Shown: positions 54,505 to 63,892 of the stretch, piece by piece
How the letters are laid out: every line of letters starts with the position of its first letter
Position numbering within the stretch: the stretch's first letter is position 1
NCBI GenBank assembly: GCA_004563195.1
Contig: SFTJ01000005.1
Span: 20,625 to 84,624, forward strand
Reading direction: 5' to 3'
Length of the DNA stretch: 64,000 bases
Source: a bacterium
GTDB lineage: Bacteria; Bacteroidota; Bacteroidia; Bacteroidales; Muribaculaceae
The notes under the pieces: generated by a model
The model's input: only the letters and a program-made list of their open reading frames with translations
What the model was told of the DNA's origin: nothing
Databases searched by the model: none
Program-made: the position numbers and the translations under genes

Positions 54505-55749
54505 ATGAAATATAACATCACTACTATTATTGCATGCCTGGCGCTTGCAATATTCGCTGCTTGCAATGGCAACAACAGCCATAGCGGCCACAATCACAGT
54601 CACGAATCTGAAGAGGCGCACAATCATGAAGGTCACGATCACGAGCATGAGGGCCATGACCACGAACACGAAGGTCACGACCATGAGCAAGAAGGACACG
54701 AAGGCCATAATCACGCTGCCGAAGGAGCCGAAAACGGCACCGACGAGATAACTTTTTCGCCAAGCAAAGCCAAGCAGTTTGGCGTGGTTGCCACTAAAGT
54801 GCAATCGGGCAACTTCCACGAGAGCATTAAGGTGTCAGGCCAAGTAATCGGCGCTCAAGGCGACGAATATACTGTAGCAGCACCCTCAGCCGGAATGGTA
54901 AAATTCCGCTCAAGCACAGCTCTTGGCTCAAATGTAGGTGCAGGTGCCACGCTTGCATCTATCTCGGCAAAAAATATGGTTGGCGGCGACTCTAACGAGC
55001 AAGCACAAATAGTGCTCAACAACGCCAAGCGCGAACTCGAGCGTTTGAAACCACTCTATGCCGAAAAGATAGTTACCGCCCGCGAGTATAATGCCGCAGT
55101 CGAAGCCTACGAACGCGCACGCGCAGCCTGCACATCGAAATCGGGTGCCGGCAACTCTGCCACCACAGCCATCGGCGGAACCATCACCGAGATTTACGTC
55201 AGCGACGGACAATATGTTGAAGCCGGCGCACCCATTGCCAAGGTGTCGAAGAATGCTCGCCTTGTGCTACGTGCCGACCTGCCATCGTCCTACTCTCGCC
55301 TTGTGAGCAACATACGAACTGCCAATTTCCGCACATCTAACAGCGATGAGATGCTAAGCATCGAAGCCCTCAAGGGACGTCGCATTTCGAGCAACTCTGC
55401 CACCACTACTCAGCCTGGATATATTCCGGTTTGCTTTGAGTTTAACAACGATGGCAGCGTGGTTAGCGGCAGTTTTGCCGAAGTGTATCTTATAGGTAGC
55501 GAACGCCCCAACACCCTTTCCATTCCGCTCAAGGCACTTACTGAAGAGTTGGGTTCGTTCTTCGTATATGTAAAACTCGACGACGAGTGTTATATGAAAC
55601 GAGCCGTGAAAGTGGGCATCAACGATGGTGTGAATGTGGAGATTTTGTCAGGGCTTAAAGCCGGCGAAATGGTAGTGTCGCAAGGCGCTATGATAATAAA
55701 ATTGGCAGGCAGCGGTGCAGCCATTCCGGGTCACACTCACGAACACTAA
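54505..55749 (+). CDS. RND efflux periplasmic adaptor lipoprotein, His-rich (CzcB/CusB-like)
   Basis: Membrane-fusion subunit linking the pump to the outer-membrane channel. The signal IIACLALAIFAAC sets the lipidated Cys at residue 20. Residues 26-70 contain 17 His, including three heptads GHDHEHE, GHDHEHE and GHDHEQE (43-63). Then comes a biotinyl-lipoyl-like domain (VAAPSAGMVKFRSSTALG near 131), a helical hairpin (NNAKRELERLKPLYAEKIV near 175), and the beta-barrel (GYIPVCFEFNNDGSVVSG). It is 414 residues long. The His-rich segment suggests binding of soft or borderline divalent metals such as Zn, Cu or Ni. The pump follows after 46 bases. Confidence 0.92.
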   Translation: MKYNITTIIACLALAIFAACNGNNSHSGHNHSHESEEAHNHEGHDHEHEGHDHEHEGHDHEQEGHEGHNHAAEGAENGTDEITFSPSKAKQFGVVATKVQSGNFHESIKVSGQVIGAQGDEYTVAAPSAGMVKFRSSTALGSNVGAGATLASISAKNMVGGDSNEQAQIVLNNAKRELERLKPLYAEKIVTAREYNAAVEAYERARAACTSKSGAGNSATTAIGGTITEIYVSDGQYVEAGAPIAKVSKNARLVLRADLPSSYSRLVSNIRTANFRTSNSDEMLSIEALKGRRISSNSATTTQPGYIPVCFEFNNDGSVVSGSFAEVYLIGSERPNTLSIPLKALTEELGSFFVYVKLDDECYMKRAVKVGINDGVNVEILSGLKAGEMVVSQGAMIIKLAGSGAAIPGHTHEH

Positions 55750-55795
55750 TCAATATCAACCACAATATCCTTAACAAGAAAATTTTACTACATCT

Positions 55796-58700
55796 ATGCT
55801 TAACAAGATTATCCAATTTTCTTTGCACAACAGGATTTTGGTATTATTGATTACCATATTCCTATTGTTGGGCGGCATCTATGTAACCGCCGACACCGAT
55901 ATCGACGTATTTCCCGACTTAAATGCCCCCACGGTCACCGTGATGACCGAGGCTCCGGGATTTGCACCCGAAGAAGTGGAACGCACCGTAACTTTCCCCA
56001 TCGAAACAGCTCTCAACGGTGCCACCAATGTGCGCAGAGTGCGCTCGGCTTCGTCTCCGGGCTTCTCTATCGTGTGGGTTGAGTTCGACTGGGGCACCGA
56101 CATCTATCAGGCACGGCAAATAGTGTCGGAAAAGATTTCAACCGTCAATGCCGAATTGCCCGAAGGCGTAACAGCACCCGTTTTGGGCCCGCAATCGTCG
56201 ATTTTGGGCGAAATGATGATAATAGGCCTCACATCCACCAAAACCTCGATGCTCGACTTGCGCACCATAGCCGACCGCAACATCAGCCCTCGCCTTTTGG
56301 CGCTTGGTGGTGTTTCGCAAGTGTCGGTGATAGGTGGCGACGTAAAGGAATATCAGATATTGCTCGATTCCAACAAGATGAAATACTATGGCGTATCGCT
56401 GCAGCAAGTGCTCGATGCCACACAGGGCATCAACAACAATGCCGGCGGAGGCATCTTGTATGAATACGGCAATGAATACACCATCAAAGGCAACATCAAT
56501 ACTTCAAATCTCAATGAGATAGCCGCTTCGGTAGTGAAAAGCGATGCGTCGGGCACCGTGCTTATAAGCGACATTGCCACAGTAAAAGTGGGTGCCAAAA
56601 CGCCTATTCTCGGCGTGGGTTCCGAAAAGGCAAAGCCTGCCGTGCTCGTCACAATCACCAAGCAACCGAATGTCGACACCAACCGACTTACCGACAACAT
56701 CATAGCTTGCCTCGACGATATGAAGCACACTCTGCCGGACGATGTGGTAATCTCTACCGACACTTTCCGTCAGAGCAACTTCATCAACAGTTCGATTTCC
56801 AACATACAAAATTCACTCATCGAAGGTGCTATATTTGTGGTAATCATCCTGTTCCTGTTCTTGATGAACACCCGCGCCACCATCATCTCGGTAGTGGCAT
56901 TGCCGCTCTCGGTTCTTGTGGCCATCATCATACTCCACTACATGGGCAGCACCATCAACACTATGACACTCGGTGGTCTGGCTATTGCCATCGGTTCGCT
57001 CGTCGACGATGCCATTGTGGATGTAGAAAACGTGTACAAACGCATTCGCCAGAATGCATCATTACCCGATTCGGAGCGTCTGCCCATTCTGAAAGTTGTG
57101 TATAACGCGTCTACCGAGGTGCGTATGCCTATTTTCAACTCCACACTCATTATCATAGCAAGTTTCTTGCCGCTATTCTTCCTTTCGGGAATGGAAGGCC
57201 GCTTGCTCATTCCGCTCGGCACTGCATTTATTGTAGCACTCATCGCTTCCACCATAATTGCTCTCACCGTCACACCGGTGCTTTGCAGCTATCTTCTCGA
57301 CCCGAAGAAGAATGCGATTACCCGCGAAGCATGGGTTACCCGCAAACTCAAAGCAGCTTACAGCAACGGCTTGGCTTGGAGTTTCAAACATAAACAGGTG
57401 GTATTAGGTTCTACAGCAGTGCTTTTTGTAGTGGCTGCAGCCCTTTTCTTCACTCTCGGACGCAGCTTTTTGCCCTCGTTCAACGAAGGCTCATTCACCA
57501 TCAACGTAAGCACACTACCCGGAGTGTCGATTGAAGAATCCGACCGCATAGCTCGCGAAGCTGAGCGCATGCTCCTCGAAATTCCGGAAGTTATCACCAC
57601 AGCGCGCAAAACAGGTCGCGCCGAACTCGCAGAGCACTCTTTTGGAGCAAATGTTTCGGAAATAGAAGTACCCTACACGCTTAACGGCCGTTCGAAAAAG
57701 GAACTCGCCAGAGAGATACGCGAGAAGTTGGGCTCAATTCCGGGCACCAACATCGAGATAGGTCAACCCATCTCGCACCGCATCGATGCCATGCTCTCGG
57801 GTTCGAAAGCTCAGATTGCCATAAAGGTGTTTGGCGACGACCTTGCAATGCTCTACAACATAGGCAAGAAGATAAAAGCAACCATTTCGCAAGTCGATGG
57901 CATAGTAGATGCCAATGTGGAGCAACAAGTAGACCGACCTCAGCTTCGCATCACCCCTCGCCGCGAGATTATGGCAAAATATGGCGTTACCATAGCCCAA
58001 TTTAAAGATGTAATCAACACAGCTCTATCGGGCAATGTGGTGTCGCAAGTATATCAAGACGGACTTCCCTACGACCTCACCGTGAGATACGACGACCAAG
58101 AGCGCGGCAGCATCGAAGGTCTCAAAAACATCACCATCGACACCAATGTGGGCAAGGTGCCGCTATCTGAGGTAGCCGACATCAGTTCGCTCGACGGTCC
58201 TAACAGCATCAGCCGCGAAAATGTGAGCCGACGCATCTTGATTTCAGCCAATGTCGACGGCCGCGACCTTCGCGGTGCTGTTACCGACATACAGCACGCC
58301 ATCGAGGAGAACATACAGTTGCCTGAGAACTACTATGTGGTCTATGGCGGCCAGTTTGAGAGCGAAGCCAAGGCATCGAAAACTCTCGCAATAGCCTCGG
58401 TGATAGCATTACTGCTGGTGTTTATGCTTCTCTTCCACCAATTCCACAACACCACTCAGGCGCTGATAATTCTGCTCAACTTGCCATTGGCTATGATAGG
58501 CGGTGTGCTGATTTTGGTTATAACAGGTGGCGAACTCAACATCCCTGCCATCATAGGCTTCATATCACTATTAGGTATAGCCACTCGCAATGGCATGCTG
58601 CTCATTTCGCGCTACAATCACCTCAAAGATGAGGGGCTAGACATAATGCAACGCATCAATGTGGGTTCGGTCGACCGCCTCTCACCTATCATTATGACAG

Positions 58701-58891
58701 CACTTACTTCGGCTTTGGCGCTTATCCCGCTTGCCGTAAAAGCCACCCAGCCCGGTAATGAAATTCAGAGCCCGATGGCTATAGTGATACTTGGAGGCTT
58801 GTTCTCCGCCACATTGCTCAACATCTTCGTTGTGCCCATTATTTACTATTTAACTCATAAAAAAGAGGAGGAAAAGCATCATGAAATGTAG
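55796..58891 (+). CDS. Heavy-metal efflux RND pump (CzcA/CusA family)
   Basis: A 1031-residue inner-membrane proton antiporter of the HME-RND group. A first membrane helix (RILVLLITIFLLLGGIYVTA) precedes the porter domain (DAPTVTVMTEAPG region near 44). The proton-relay helix 4 is LAIAIGSLVDDAIVDVENVYK near 405, with Asp residues characteristic of HME pumps. A second porter half and helices up to about 1020 complete the repeat. Whether it prefers Zn, Co, Cd, Cu or Ag cannot be read, because the methionine path of CusA was not traced. Its stop overlaps the TolC-like gene by 11 bases. Confidence 0.94.
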   Translation: MLNKIIQFSLHNRILVLLITIFLLLGGIYVTADTDIDVFPDLNAPTVTVMTEAPGFAPEEVERTVTFPIETALNGATNVRRVRSASSPGFSIVWVEFDWGTDIYQARQIVSEKISTVNAELPEGVTAPVLGPQSSILGEMMIIGLTSTKTSMLDLRTIADRNISPRLLALGGVSQVSVIGGDVKEYQILLDSNKMKYYGVSLQQVLDATQGINNNAGGGILYEYGNEYTIKGNINTSNLNEIAASVVKSDASGTVLISDIATVKVGAKTPILGVGSEKAKPAVLVTITKQPNVDTNRLTDNIIACLDDMKHTLPDDVVISTDTFRQSNFINSSISNIQNSLIEGAIFVVIILFLFLMNTRATIISVVALPLSVLVAIIILHYMGSTINTMTLGGLAIAIGSLVDDAIVDVENVYKRIRQNASLPDSERLPILKVVYNASTEVRMPIFNSTLIIIASFLPLFFLSGMEGRLLIPLGTAFIVALIASTIIALTVTPVLCSYLLDPKKNAITREAWVTRKLKAAYSNGLAWSFKHKQVVLGSTAVLFVVAAALFFTLGRSFLPSFNEGSFTINVSTLPGVSIEESDRIAREAERMLLEIPEVITTARKTGRAELAEHSFGANVSEIEVPYTLNGRSKKELAREIREKLGSIPGTNIEIGQPISHRIDAMLSGSKAQIAIKVFGDDLAMLYNIGKKIKATISQVDGIVDANVEQQVDRPQLRITPRREIMAKYGVTIAQFKDVINTALSGNVVSQVYQDGLPYDLTVRYDDQERGSIEGLKNITIDTNVGKVPLSEVADISSLDGPNSISRENVSRRILISANVDGRDLRGAVTDIQHAIEENIQLPENYYVVYGGQFESEAKASKTLAIASVIALLLVFMLLFHQFHNTTQALIILLNLPLAMIGGVLILVITGGELNIPAIIGFISLLGIATRNGMLLISRYNHLKDEGLDIMQRINVGSVDRLSPIIMTALTSALALIPLAVKATQPGNEIQSPMAIVILGGLFSATLLNIFVVPIIYYLTHKKEEEKHHEM

Positions 58892-60065
58892 AATATTATC
58901 TCTCATAGTGGCTGTAATGGCATTTGGCACACAAGCTAATGCCGATGGCGTGAGCCATATACTGCAACAGATTAAGCAAAACAACACTCAACTCAAGGCA
59001 TTGAATGCCGATATCGAGGCACAAGCAGCCGAAATTCGCTCGAGCAACAATCTGAGCGACCCCACCGTGGATGGTGCCTACCTGTTCGGTGCCGGAAAAG
59101 TGGGCGACAAATGGGAAATAGGCATTTCGCAGGGATTCGACTGGCCGGGCATCTACTCTGCTCGTGGCAAAGCCAACAACGCCCGCATCGATGCCATCAA
59201 CCGCTCTTACGGCAAGCAGCAGATTGAGATATTAATGCAGGCACAAAACCTATGCCTCGAAATCATCTGCCTCAATCGCCGCATTGCATTTGAGCAACGC
59301 ATCCTCGCCAACCTCGACTCGCTCTACACCAAGAGCATGAAGGGGCTTGAATACGGCGAAATAAGCATCCTCGACACCAACAAATTGAAAATAGAGCGAT
59401 TGGGTATGACGCAGAGCATTGCCGGCAACCAAACTCTGCTCGAAGCAAAAATCAAAGAGCTGGAGGCACTCAACGGCAACATTGCTCTCGAAGGCGTAAG
59501 GACTCTTGCCGATTATCCGCATCAAACACTCCGCGCTCTTCCCGACTATCTCGAGGAAATGAAAGCCATCGACCCCGAATTGCTTCAAATAGGCAGCGAA
59601 ATAGATGCGAGCAACAAGCAAGTGAGCGTAAGCAAAATGCAGAACCTGCCCAAATTCAGCCTCGGTTACCGCCATGTGAATGAGATTGGCGACCACTTCA
59701 ATGGTGTGGGCGTGGGCGTGAGCATTCCGGTATTTGAAAATCGTGGCAAAAGCAAAGCCGCCAAGGCACAAGTCATAGCCTCGCAATTAGCTTTCGACAA
59801 TGCCCTAAACAACCGTTCTGCCGAAATCTCATCACAACACGGCAAAGCCGTAGCAATGGGCGAACAACTCAAAGGCTACCGCGATGCCATAGAGAAATGC
59901 AACAACATCGAGATTCTCGACAAAGCCCTCTACGGCGGCCAAATCAGTCTCATCAACTATCTGCTCGAATTACGCTACTTCATCGAGGCTCAAAATGCGC
60001 TGATTGATATAGAGTATGACTACAACTCAATACTCACCGACCTCAATCGCTATACAAACCTATAA
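58881..60065 (+). CDS. TolC-family outer-membrane efflux protein (CzcC/CusC-like)
   Basis: A 394-residue outer-membrane channel of the operon. A signal peptide (MKCRILSLIVAVMAFGTQANA) is followed by the OEP repeats: SHILQQIKQNNTQLKALNAD and the coiled-coil hairpins around NLCLEIICLNRRIAFEQRIL and later AKAQVIASQLAFDNALNNR. The start lies in the end of the pump gene (11 bases overlap), so translation is coupled. No lipobox is visible. The neighbours fix its role as partner of the pump. Confidence 0.92.
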   Translation: MKCRILSLIVAVMAFGTQANADGVSHILQQIKQNNTQLKALNADIEAQAAEIRSSNNLSDPTVDGAYLFGAGKVGDKWEIGISQGFDWPGIYSARGKANNARIDAINRSYGKQQIEILMQAQNLCLEIICLNRRIAFEQRILANLDSLYTKSMKGLEYGEISILDTNKLKIERLGMTQSIAGNQTLLEAKIKELEALNGNIALEGVRTLADYPHQTLRALPDYLEEMKAIDPELLQIGSEIDASNKQVSVSKMQNLPKFSLGYRHVNEIGDHFNGVGVGVSIPVFENRGKSKAAKAQVIASQLAFDNALNNRSAEISSQHGKAVAMGEQLKGYRDAIEKCNNIEILDKALYGGQISLINYLLELRYFIEAQNALIDIEYDYNSILTDLNRYTNL

Positions 60066-60086
60066 AAACATAGCATTACATTAGCA

Positions 60087-60126
60087 AAAGGAGATGCGCC
60101 GAAAAAATATCGACTCATCTCCTTTT
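60087..60126 (+). terminator. Intrinsic terminator of the efflux operon
   Basis: Arms AAAGGAGATG and CATCTCCTTT around a 19-base loop, then TTCTATT. Confidence 0.8.
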
Positions 60127-60206
60127 CTATTATGTTTAGCTTGATTTTTGCTCGGATAAAATAGGGCGGTTATTACTGATACTATCCCACCCCGGTTTAC
60201 CACCCG

Positions 60207-61721
60207 TTAAAACGCATGAAACTCGCCCACCATATTGTCGCTATCGATGGTGGTGCTCATATCGTAATCATAATCGTTAACGGGCTTGATGGTGCAAAGC
60301 AGCTTGATAAATTGCATCATGGCATTACCTTCGTTATTGGCAATAAAGTTGCCTTTTATCAACTTCTTGTCGGTTGTAAGACCAATGCTTATGGTGGAAT
60401 TTACATCCTTATCGGCAAAATGGCTGTATACGCCCAGGCTCGAACCGCCGAAGAAATTGTTCATTTCCTCAATGGTAGACGCATAGCCCTCGGTTTGCTC
60501 GTAATTGAGCATCTTTATGTAGACCACATTGCCATTAACGCCCACTTTCACCTGCTTGTTGTTGTAAGAATAGTAATATTCACCTTCATACACCTCAGGG
60601 TCCTGACCGAGTCGTGAAGCAAATCGCGCTATCATATCCACTATGTAATATGGTTTGCCCGATTCGGCAGCAAACACATAGTTGTAGTCGCCTTCGAAAT
60701 AGGGATCTTCCGATACGCCCACAGCAATGGGGCCCTCTATGGCATTCACTATGCTATCCAAGTGCAAACCACCCAAATATGGCATTTCATTGATTTTCTT
60801 TATCATCTTGCCTATTTGCGGCAGACGCACCAGATTTGCGCCGTTCACGCTCATGGCTGTCACCACTTGCATGCTGTTAGGTATGGTCTTGAGGAATGTA
60901 TTCGACGGTTTTTGCAGCACGGCATCGAGCAACTGCGCGAAACGGCAATTTTCGTCCATATTAAGGTGTATGTTCATATCACCTTTGTCGTTATCGAAAG
61001 TCATATCGAGCGAAATGCTCTTAATGTCGTTGTCGAGCAACAGATGCAATATGGGATAATCGCTCACCCAAGTGCTCACCACCGGATTGGCTTTCAATAT
61101 GGTCTCTATGCTTTGAGCATCGAAGTAGGCAGTAATTTCCTTTTCCACATCGAGCAACCGAGTAGCCTCATCCAGGTCGGCAATACTTTTGCCCTCATAG
61201 TTGATGATGGCTGATGCCAAGCGCGATGCTTTGTCGGCATCACTGCTGTTCTTCAGCACTGCCTTAAGCAGTATGCCGTCGCTCACCACCCAAACGTCGT
61301 TGCCCGAGATGGCTATATCTACACCATCTTTTCCTTCGAATTGGCATCCACTCTTATGGGTAATTAATTTTTTAGCCTTATCCTCGTCGGCAAGCGCCAC
61401 GAGCATCACATAATCGAAATCTTTCTTTGGGAAATACACATAAGCGCGCTCCTTGATTTCGATTCCCGACTTGGGCATATTCTTTACCAACTTGCAGATT
61501 ACCGACTCTTCGTTGGCCTTAAGAAGTTCTTTCAAGTCGTCGGGCAATTTCAGGTCATCGCCTTGCTTTATTCCCGATTTTTCTATCACTTTAGGCATGT
61601 TCACACACACCACACCTGCCACATCGCCGGGAACGAGTCGCTCCAAGTGCTCATTCTTACTTTCGCACGACACTAATGCCGCACAAATCAGTGCAATTAA
61701 TATCGATTTTATTCCTTTCAT
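60207..61721 (-). CDS. DUF4836 family lipoprotein
   Basis: A 504-residue predicted lipoprotein. The signal KSILIALICAALVSCES places the lipidated Cys at residue 19. Beyond it, the protein opens LERLVPGDVAGVVCVNMPKVIE and contains repeated alpha/beta-like units (for example DADKASRLASAIINYEGKSI near 160), as in DUF4836 proteins of Bacteroidales. I recognise the family from its N-terminal pattern but no biochemical role is known. It is monocistronic, divergent from aguA, and unlinked to the efflux operon, which ends toward it with its own terminator. Confidence 0.8.
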   Translation of the reverse strand: MKGIKSILIALICAALVSCESKNEHLERLVPGDVAGVVCVNMPKVIEKSGIKQGDDLKLPDDLKELLKANEESVICKLVKNMPKSGIEIKERAYVYFPKKDFDYVMLVALADEDKAKKLITHKSGCQFEGKDGVDIAISGNDVWVVSDGILLKAVLKNSSDADKASRLASAIINYEGKSIADLDEATRLLDVEKEITAYFDAQSIETILKANPVVSTWVSDYPILHLLLDNDIKSISLDMTFDNDKGDMNIHLNMDENCRFAQLLDAVLQKPSNTFLKTIPNSMQVVTAMSVNGANLVRLPQIGKMIKKINEMPYLGGLHLDSIVNAIEGPIAVGVSEDPYFEGDYNYVFAAESGKPYYIVDMIARFASRLGQDPEVYEGEYYYSYNNKQVKVGVNGNVVYIKMLNYEQTEGYASTIEEMNNFFGGSSLGVYSHFADKDVNSTISIGLTTDKKLIKGNFIANNEGNAMMQFIKLLCTIKPVNDYDYDMSTTIDSDNMVGEFHAF

Positions 61722-61755
61722 ATCTATGATATGCCGTTTCGTTGTTTTTTCATCG

Positions 61756-61763
61756 CAAATTTA
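61756..61763 (-). promoter_or_regulatory. -7 box upstream of the DUF4836 gene
   Basis: Minus-strand TAAATTTG, 34 bases before the ATG at 61721. Confidence 0.45.
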
Positions 61764-61839
61764 AGGAATTATTTTCATCATCTGCACAATTCGGGCGTTT
61801 ATTATTGATGTCGATTATGCTTATCCCACCGAAATTTTG

Positions 61840-61847
61840 TACTTTTG
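61840..61847 (+). promoter_or_regulatory. -7 box upstream of aguA
   Basis: TACTTTTG, 36 bases before the TTG start at 61884. The -33 element is weak. Confidence 0.5.
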
Positions 61848-61883
61848 GACTGAAATTATTTATTAACTGAAAAAAGTATCATT

Positions 61884-62927
61884 TTGAGCAACCAATCATC
61901 TATCATCTTGCCCCCCGAATGGGCTGAACAGGACGCAATACTTATGTCGTGGCCTCATGAAGGCACCGACTGGAACTATATGCTCCACGAGGTGTGCCTC
62001 TGCTATCACGACATAGCACAAGCAATAACCGCCGACGAGGATTTGATTATTGTAACACCCGAGCCCGAAGCTGTGAAAGAACAGCTGAGCGACCTCGAGC
62101 ATCAGGAGCGTTTGCACATCTATCGCGTGGCTACCAACGACACTTGGGCGCGCGATTTCGGCGCCATAACGGTGATTAAAGATGGCACGGTTACGGTGCC
62201 TCTCGACTTTAAATTCAACGGTTGGGGACTGAAATTTGCCGCTTGCTTCGACAATCTTATTAATCGCAGTCTTCAATCGGCAGGTGTGTTTACCCGAGAG
62301 CTTGAAAATCACCTTAATTTCGTTCTCGAAGGTGGCTCGATAGAAAGCGACGGCAACGGCACCATTATGACCACAAGCAACTGTCTGCTTTCGCCCAACC
62401 GCAATGGCGAAATGACTAAAGATGAGATAGAAAGCTACATAAAGCACACTTTCGGTGCCCGACAAGTGCTGTGGGTGGACCACGGCGACCTTGAGGGCGA
62501 CGACACCGATAGCCATATCGACACTCTGGCTCGATTTGTAGAGGGCAACTCGATAGTTTACACCCGTTGCACCGATGCCAACGACTCGCACTTTGAGTGC
62601 CTCGATGCCATGGGCCGACAGATAGAGCAATTTCGCAATGCCGATGGCGAGGCATATAACCTCTTCGCCGTGCCTCTCCCCCATGCCATCTACGACGAGG
62701 ACGGCTTGCGCTTGCCTGCCACTTACGCCAATTTCCTGATTACCAACCACAGTGTGCTCGTGCCGATTTACAATCAGCCCGACCGCGACCAAGCTGCACT
62801 CGAAGCAATAGCTCGTGCCGTGCCTAATCGCAAGGTTATAGGCATCGACTGCAATGCGCTCATCAAGCAACACGGCTCACTGCACTGTGTAACCATGCAA
62901 TTTCCCAAACATTCCATCAAGCTATGA
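61884..62927 (+). CDS. aguA: Agmatine deiminase AguA
   Basis: Hydrolyses agmatine to N-carbamoylputrescine and ammonia. PPEWAEQDAILMSWPHEGTDW is the N-terminal family signature. DTWARDFGAITVIKDG lies near residue 90, the catalytic His and Asp in WVDHGDLEGDDTDSHIDTLA near 200, and the nucleophile Cys335 in GSLHCVTMQFP near the end. The start is TTG at 61884 (MSNQSSIILPPEW), since no suitable ATG precedes the conserved part. It has 347 residues. aguB overlaps its end by 4 bases. Confidence 0.94.
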   Translation: MSNQSSIILPPEWAEQDAILMSWPHEGTDWNYMLHEVCLCYHDIAQAITADEDLIIVTPEPEAVKEQLSDLEHQERLHIYRVATNDTWARDFGAITVIKDGTVTVPLDFKFNGWGLKFAACFDNLINRSLQSAGVFTRELENHLNFVLEGGSIESDGNGTIMTTSNCLLSPNRNGEMTKDEIESYIKHTFGARQVLWVDHGDLEGDDTDSHIDTLARFVEGNSIVYTRCTDANDSHFECLDAMGRQIEQFRNADGEAYNLFAVPLPHAIYDEDGLRLPATYANFLITNHSVLVPIYNQPDRDQAALEAIARAVPNRKVIGIDCNALIKQHGSLHCVTMQFPKHSIKL

Positions 62928-63814
62928 AGAAAGAAATTATCAATGTAGGAATCATACAAGCTTCGCGCACAAGCGACGTCGAAGCCAATCATAAATCTTT
63001 AGTACAGCGCATCGATAGCCTCGCCGCTCAGGGCGCCGACATGGTGGTGCTGCAAGAATTGCACGAATCGCTGTATTTCTGCCAAGTGGAGTCGACCGAC
63101 AACTTCGACCTGGCTTGCACCATTCCCGGACCGGTGACCGATGCCTATGCCCAAGTGGCTGCCCGCAATGGTATAGTGCTTGTAACCTCGCTCTTTGAGA
63201 AGCGCGCCACCGGACTTTATCACAACACAGCTGTGGTGTTCGACACCGATGGCTCGATTGCCGGTAAATATCGCAAAATGCACATCCCCGACGACCCTGC
63301 TTATTACGAAAAATTTTATTTCACACCGGGCGACATAGGATTCGAACCCATCGACACTTCGCTGGGTCGCATAGGTGTGCTCGTGTGCTGGGACCAATGG
63401 TATCCCGAGGCTGCTCGTCTTATGGCACTTCGAGGCGCCGAAATTCTCATTTACCCCACTGCCATAGGATGGGAAAGCACCGACACCGATGCCGAAAAAG
63501 AGCGTCAACTCGAGGCTTGGACTACCGTACAGCGCGGTCATGCTGTGGCTAACGGGTTGCCTGTGGTGACTGTTAACCGCGTTGGCCACGAGCTCGACCC
63601 TTCGGGGCAAACAAATGGCATTCAGTTCTGGGGCCGCAGCTTCGTAGCCGGTCCGCAAGGCGAATTTCTCTATCGCGCACCGAGCGATGAAGAAGTGGCT
63701 GTGATAGTGCAAATCGACACCCATCGCAGCGAACAAGTGCGCCGTTGGTGGCCATTCCTTCGCGACCGCCGTATAGAAAACTACAGCGGCATCACCAAAC
63801 GCTTCCTCGACTGA
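62924..63814 (+). CDS. aguB: N-carbamoylputrescine amidase AguB
   Basis: Nitrilase-superfamily enzyme that hydrolyses N-carbamoylputrescine to putrescine, CO2 and ammonia. The Glu-Lys-Cys triad is visible: Glu45 in VVLQELHESLYF, Lys118 in KYRKMHIPDDPA, Cys155 in GVLVCWDQWYPEA. It has 296 residues, the plant/bacterial AguB length. The ATG at 62924 overlaps the aguA stop by 4 bases, and a terminator follows. Confidence 0.95.
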   Translation: MKKEIINVGIIQASRTSDVEANHKSLVQRIDSLAAQGADMVVLQELHESLYFCQVESTDNFDLACTIPGPVTDAYAQVAARNGIVLVTSLFEKRATGLYHNTAVVFDTDGSIAGKYRKMHIPDDPAYYEKFYFTPGDIGFEPIDTSLGRIGVLVCWDQWYPEAARLMALRGAEILIYPTAIGWESTDTDAEKERQLEAWTTVQRGHAVANGLPVVTVNRVGHELDPSGQTNGIQFWGRSFVAGPQGEFLYRAPSDEEVAVIVQIDTHRSEQVRRWWPFLRDRRIENYSGITKRFLD

Positions 63815-63855
63815 TTTTATTCTCGAAATCGGGCAAATAACGCTAAAAATGAAAT

Positions 63856-63892
63856 AACGGATTGAATCGATGTTACGACTCAATCCGTTTTC
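63856..63892 (+). terminator. Intrinsic terminator of aguA-aguB
   Basis: Arms AACGGATTGA and TCAATCCGTT around 14 bases, then TTCTGTTT. Confidence 0.88.

Noticed and set aside
61896..62873. Minus-strand open frame of 325 codons opposite aguA
   Set aside because: The plus strand encodes all agmatine deiminase motifs; the antisense frame has no recognisable domain and reflects codon bias.
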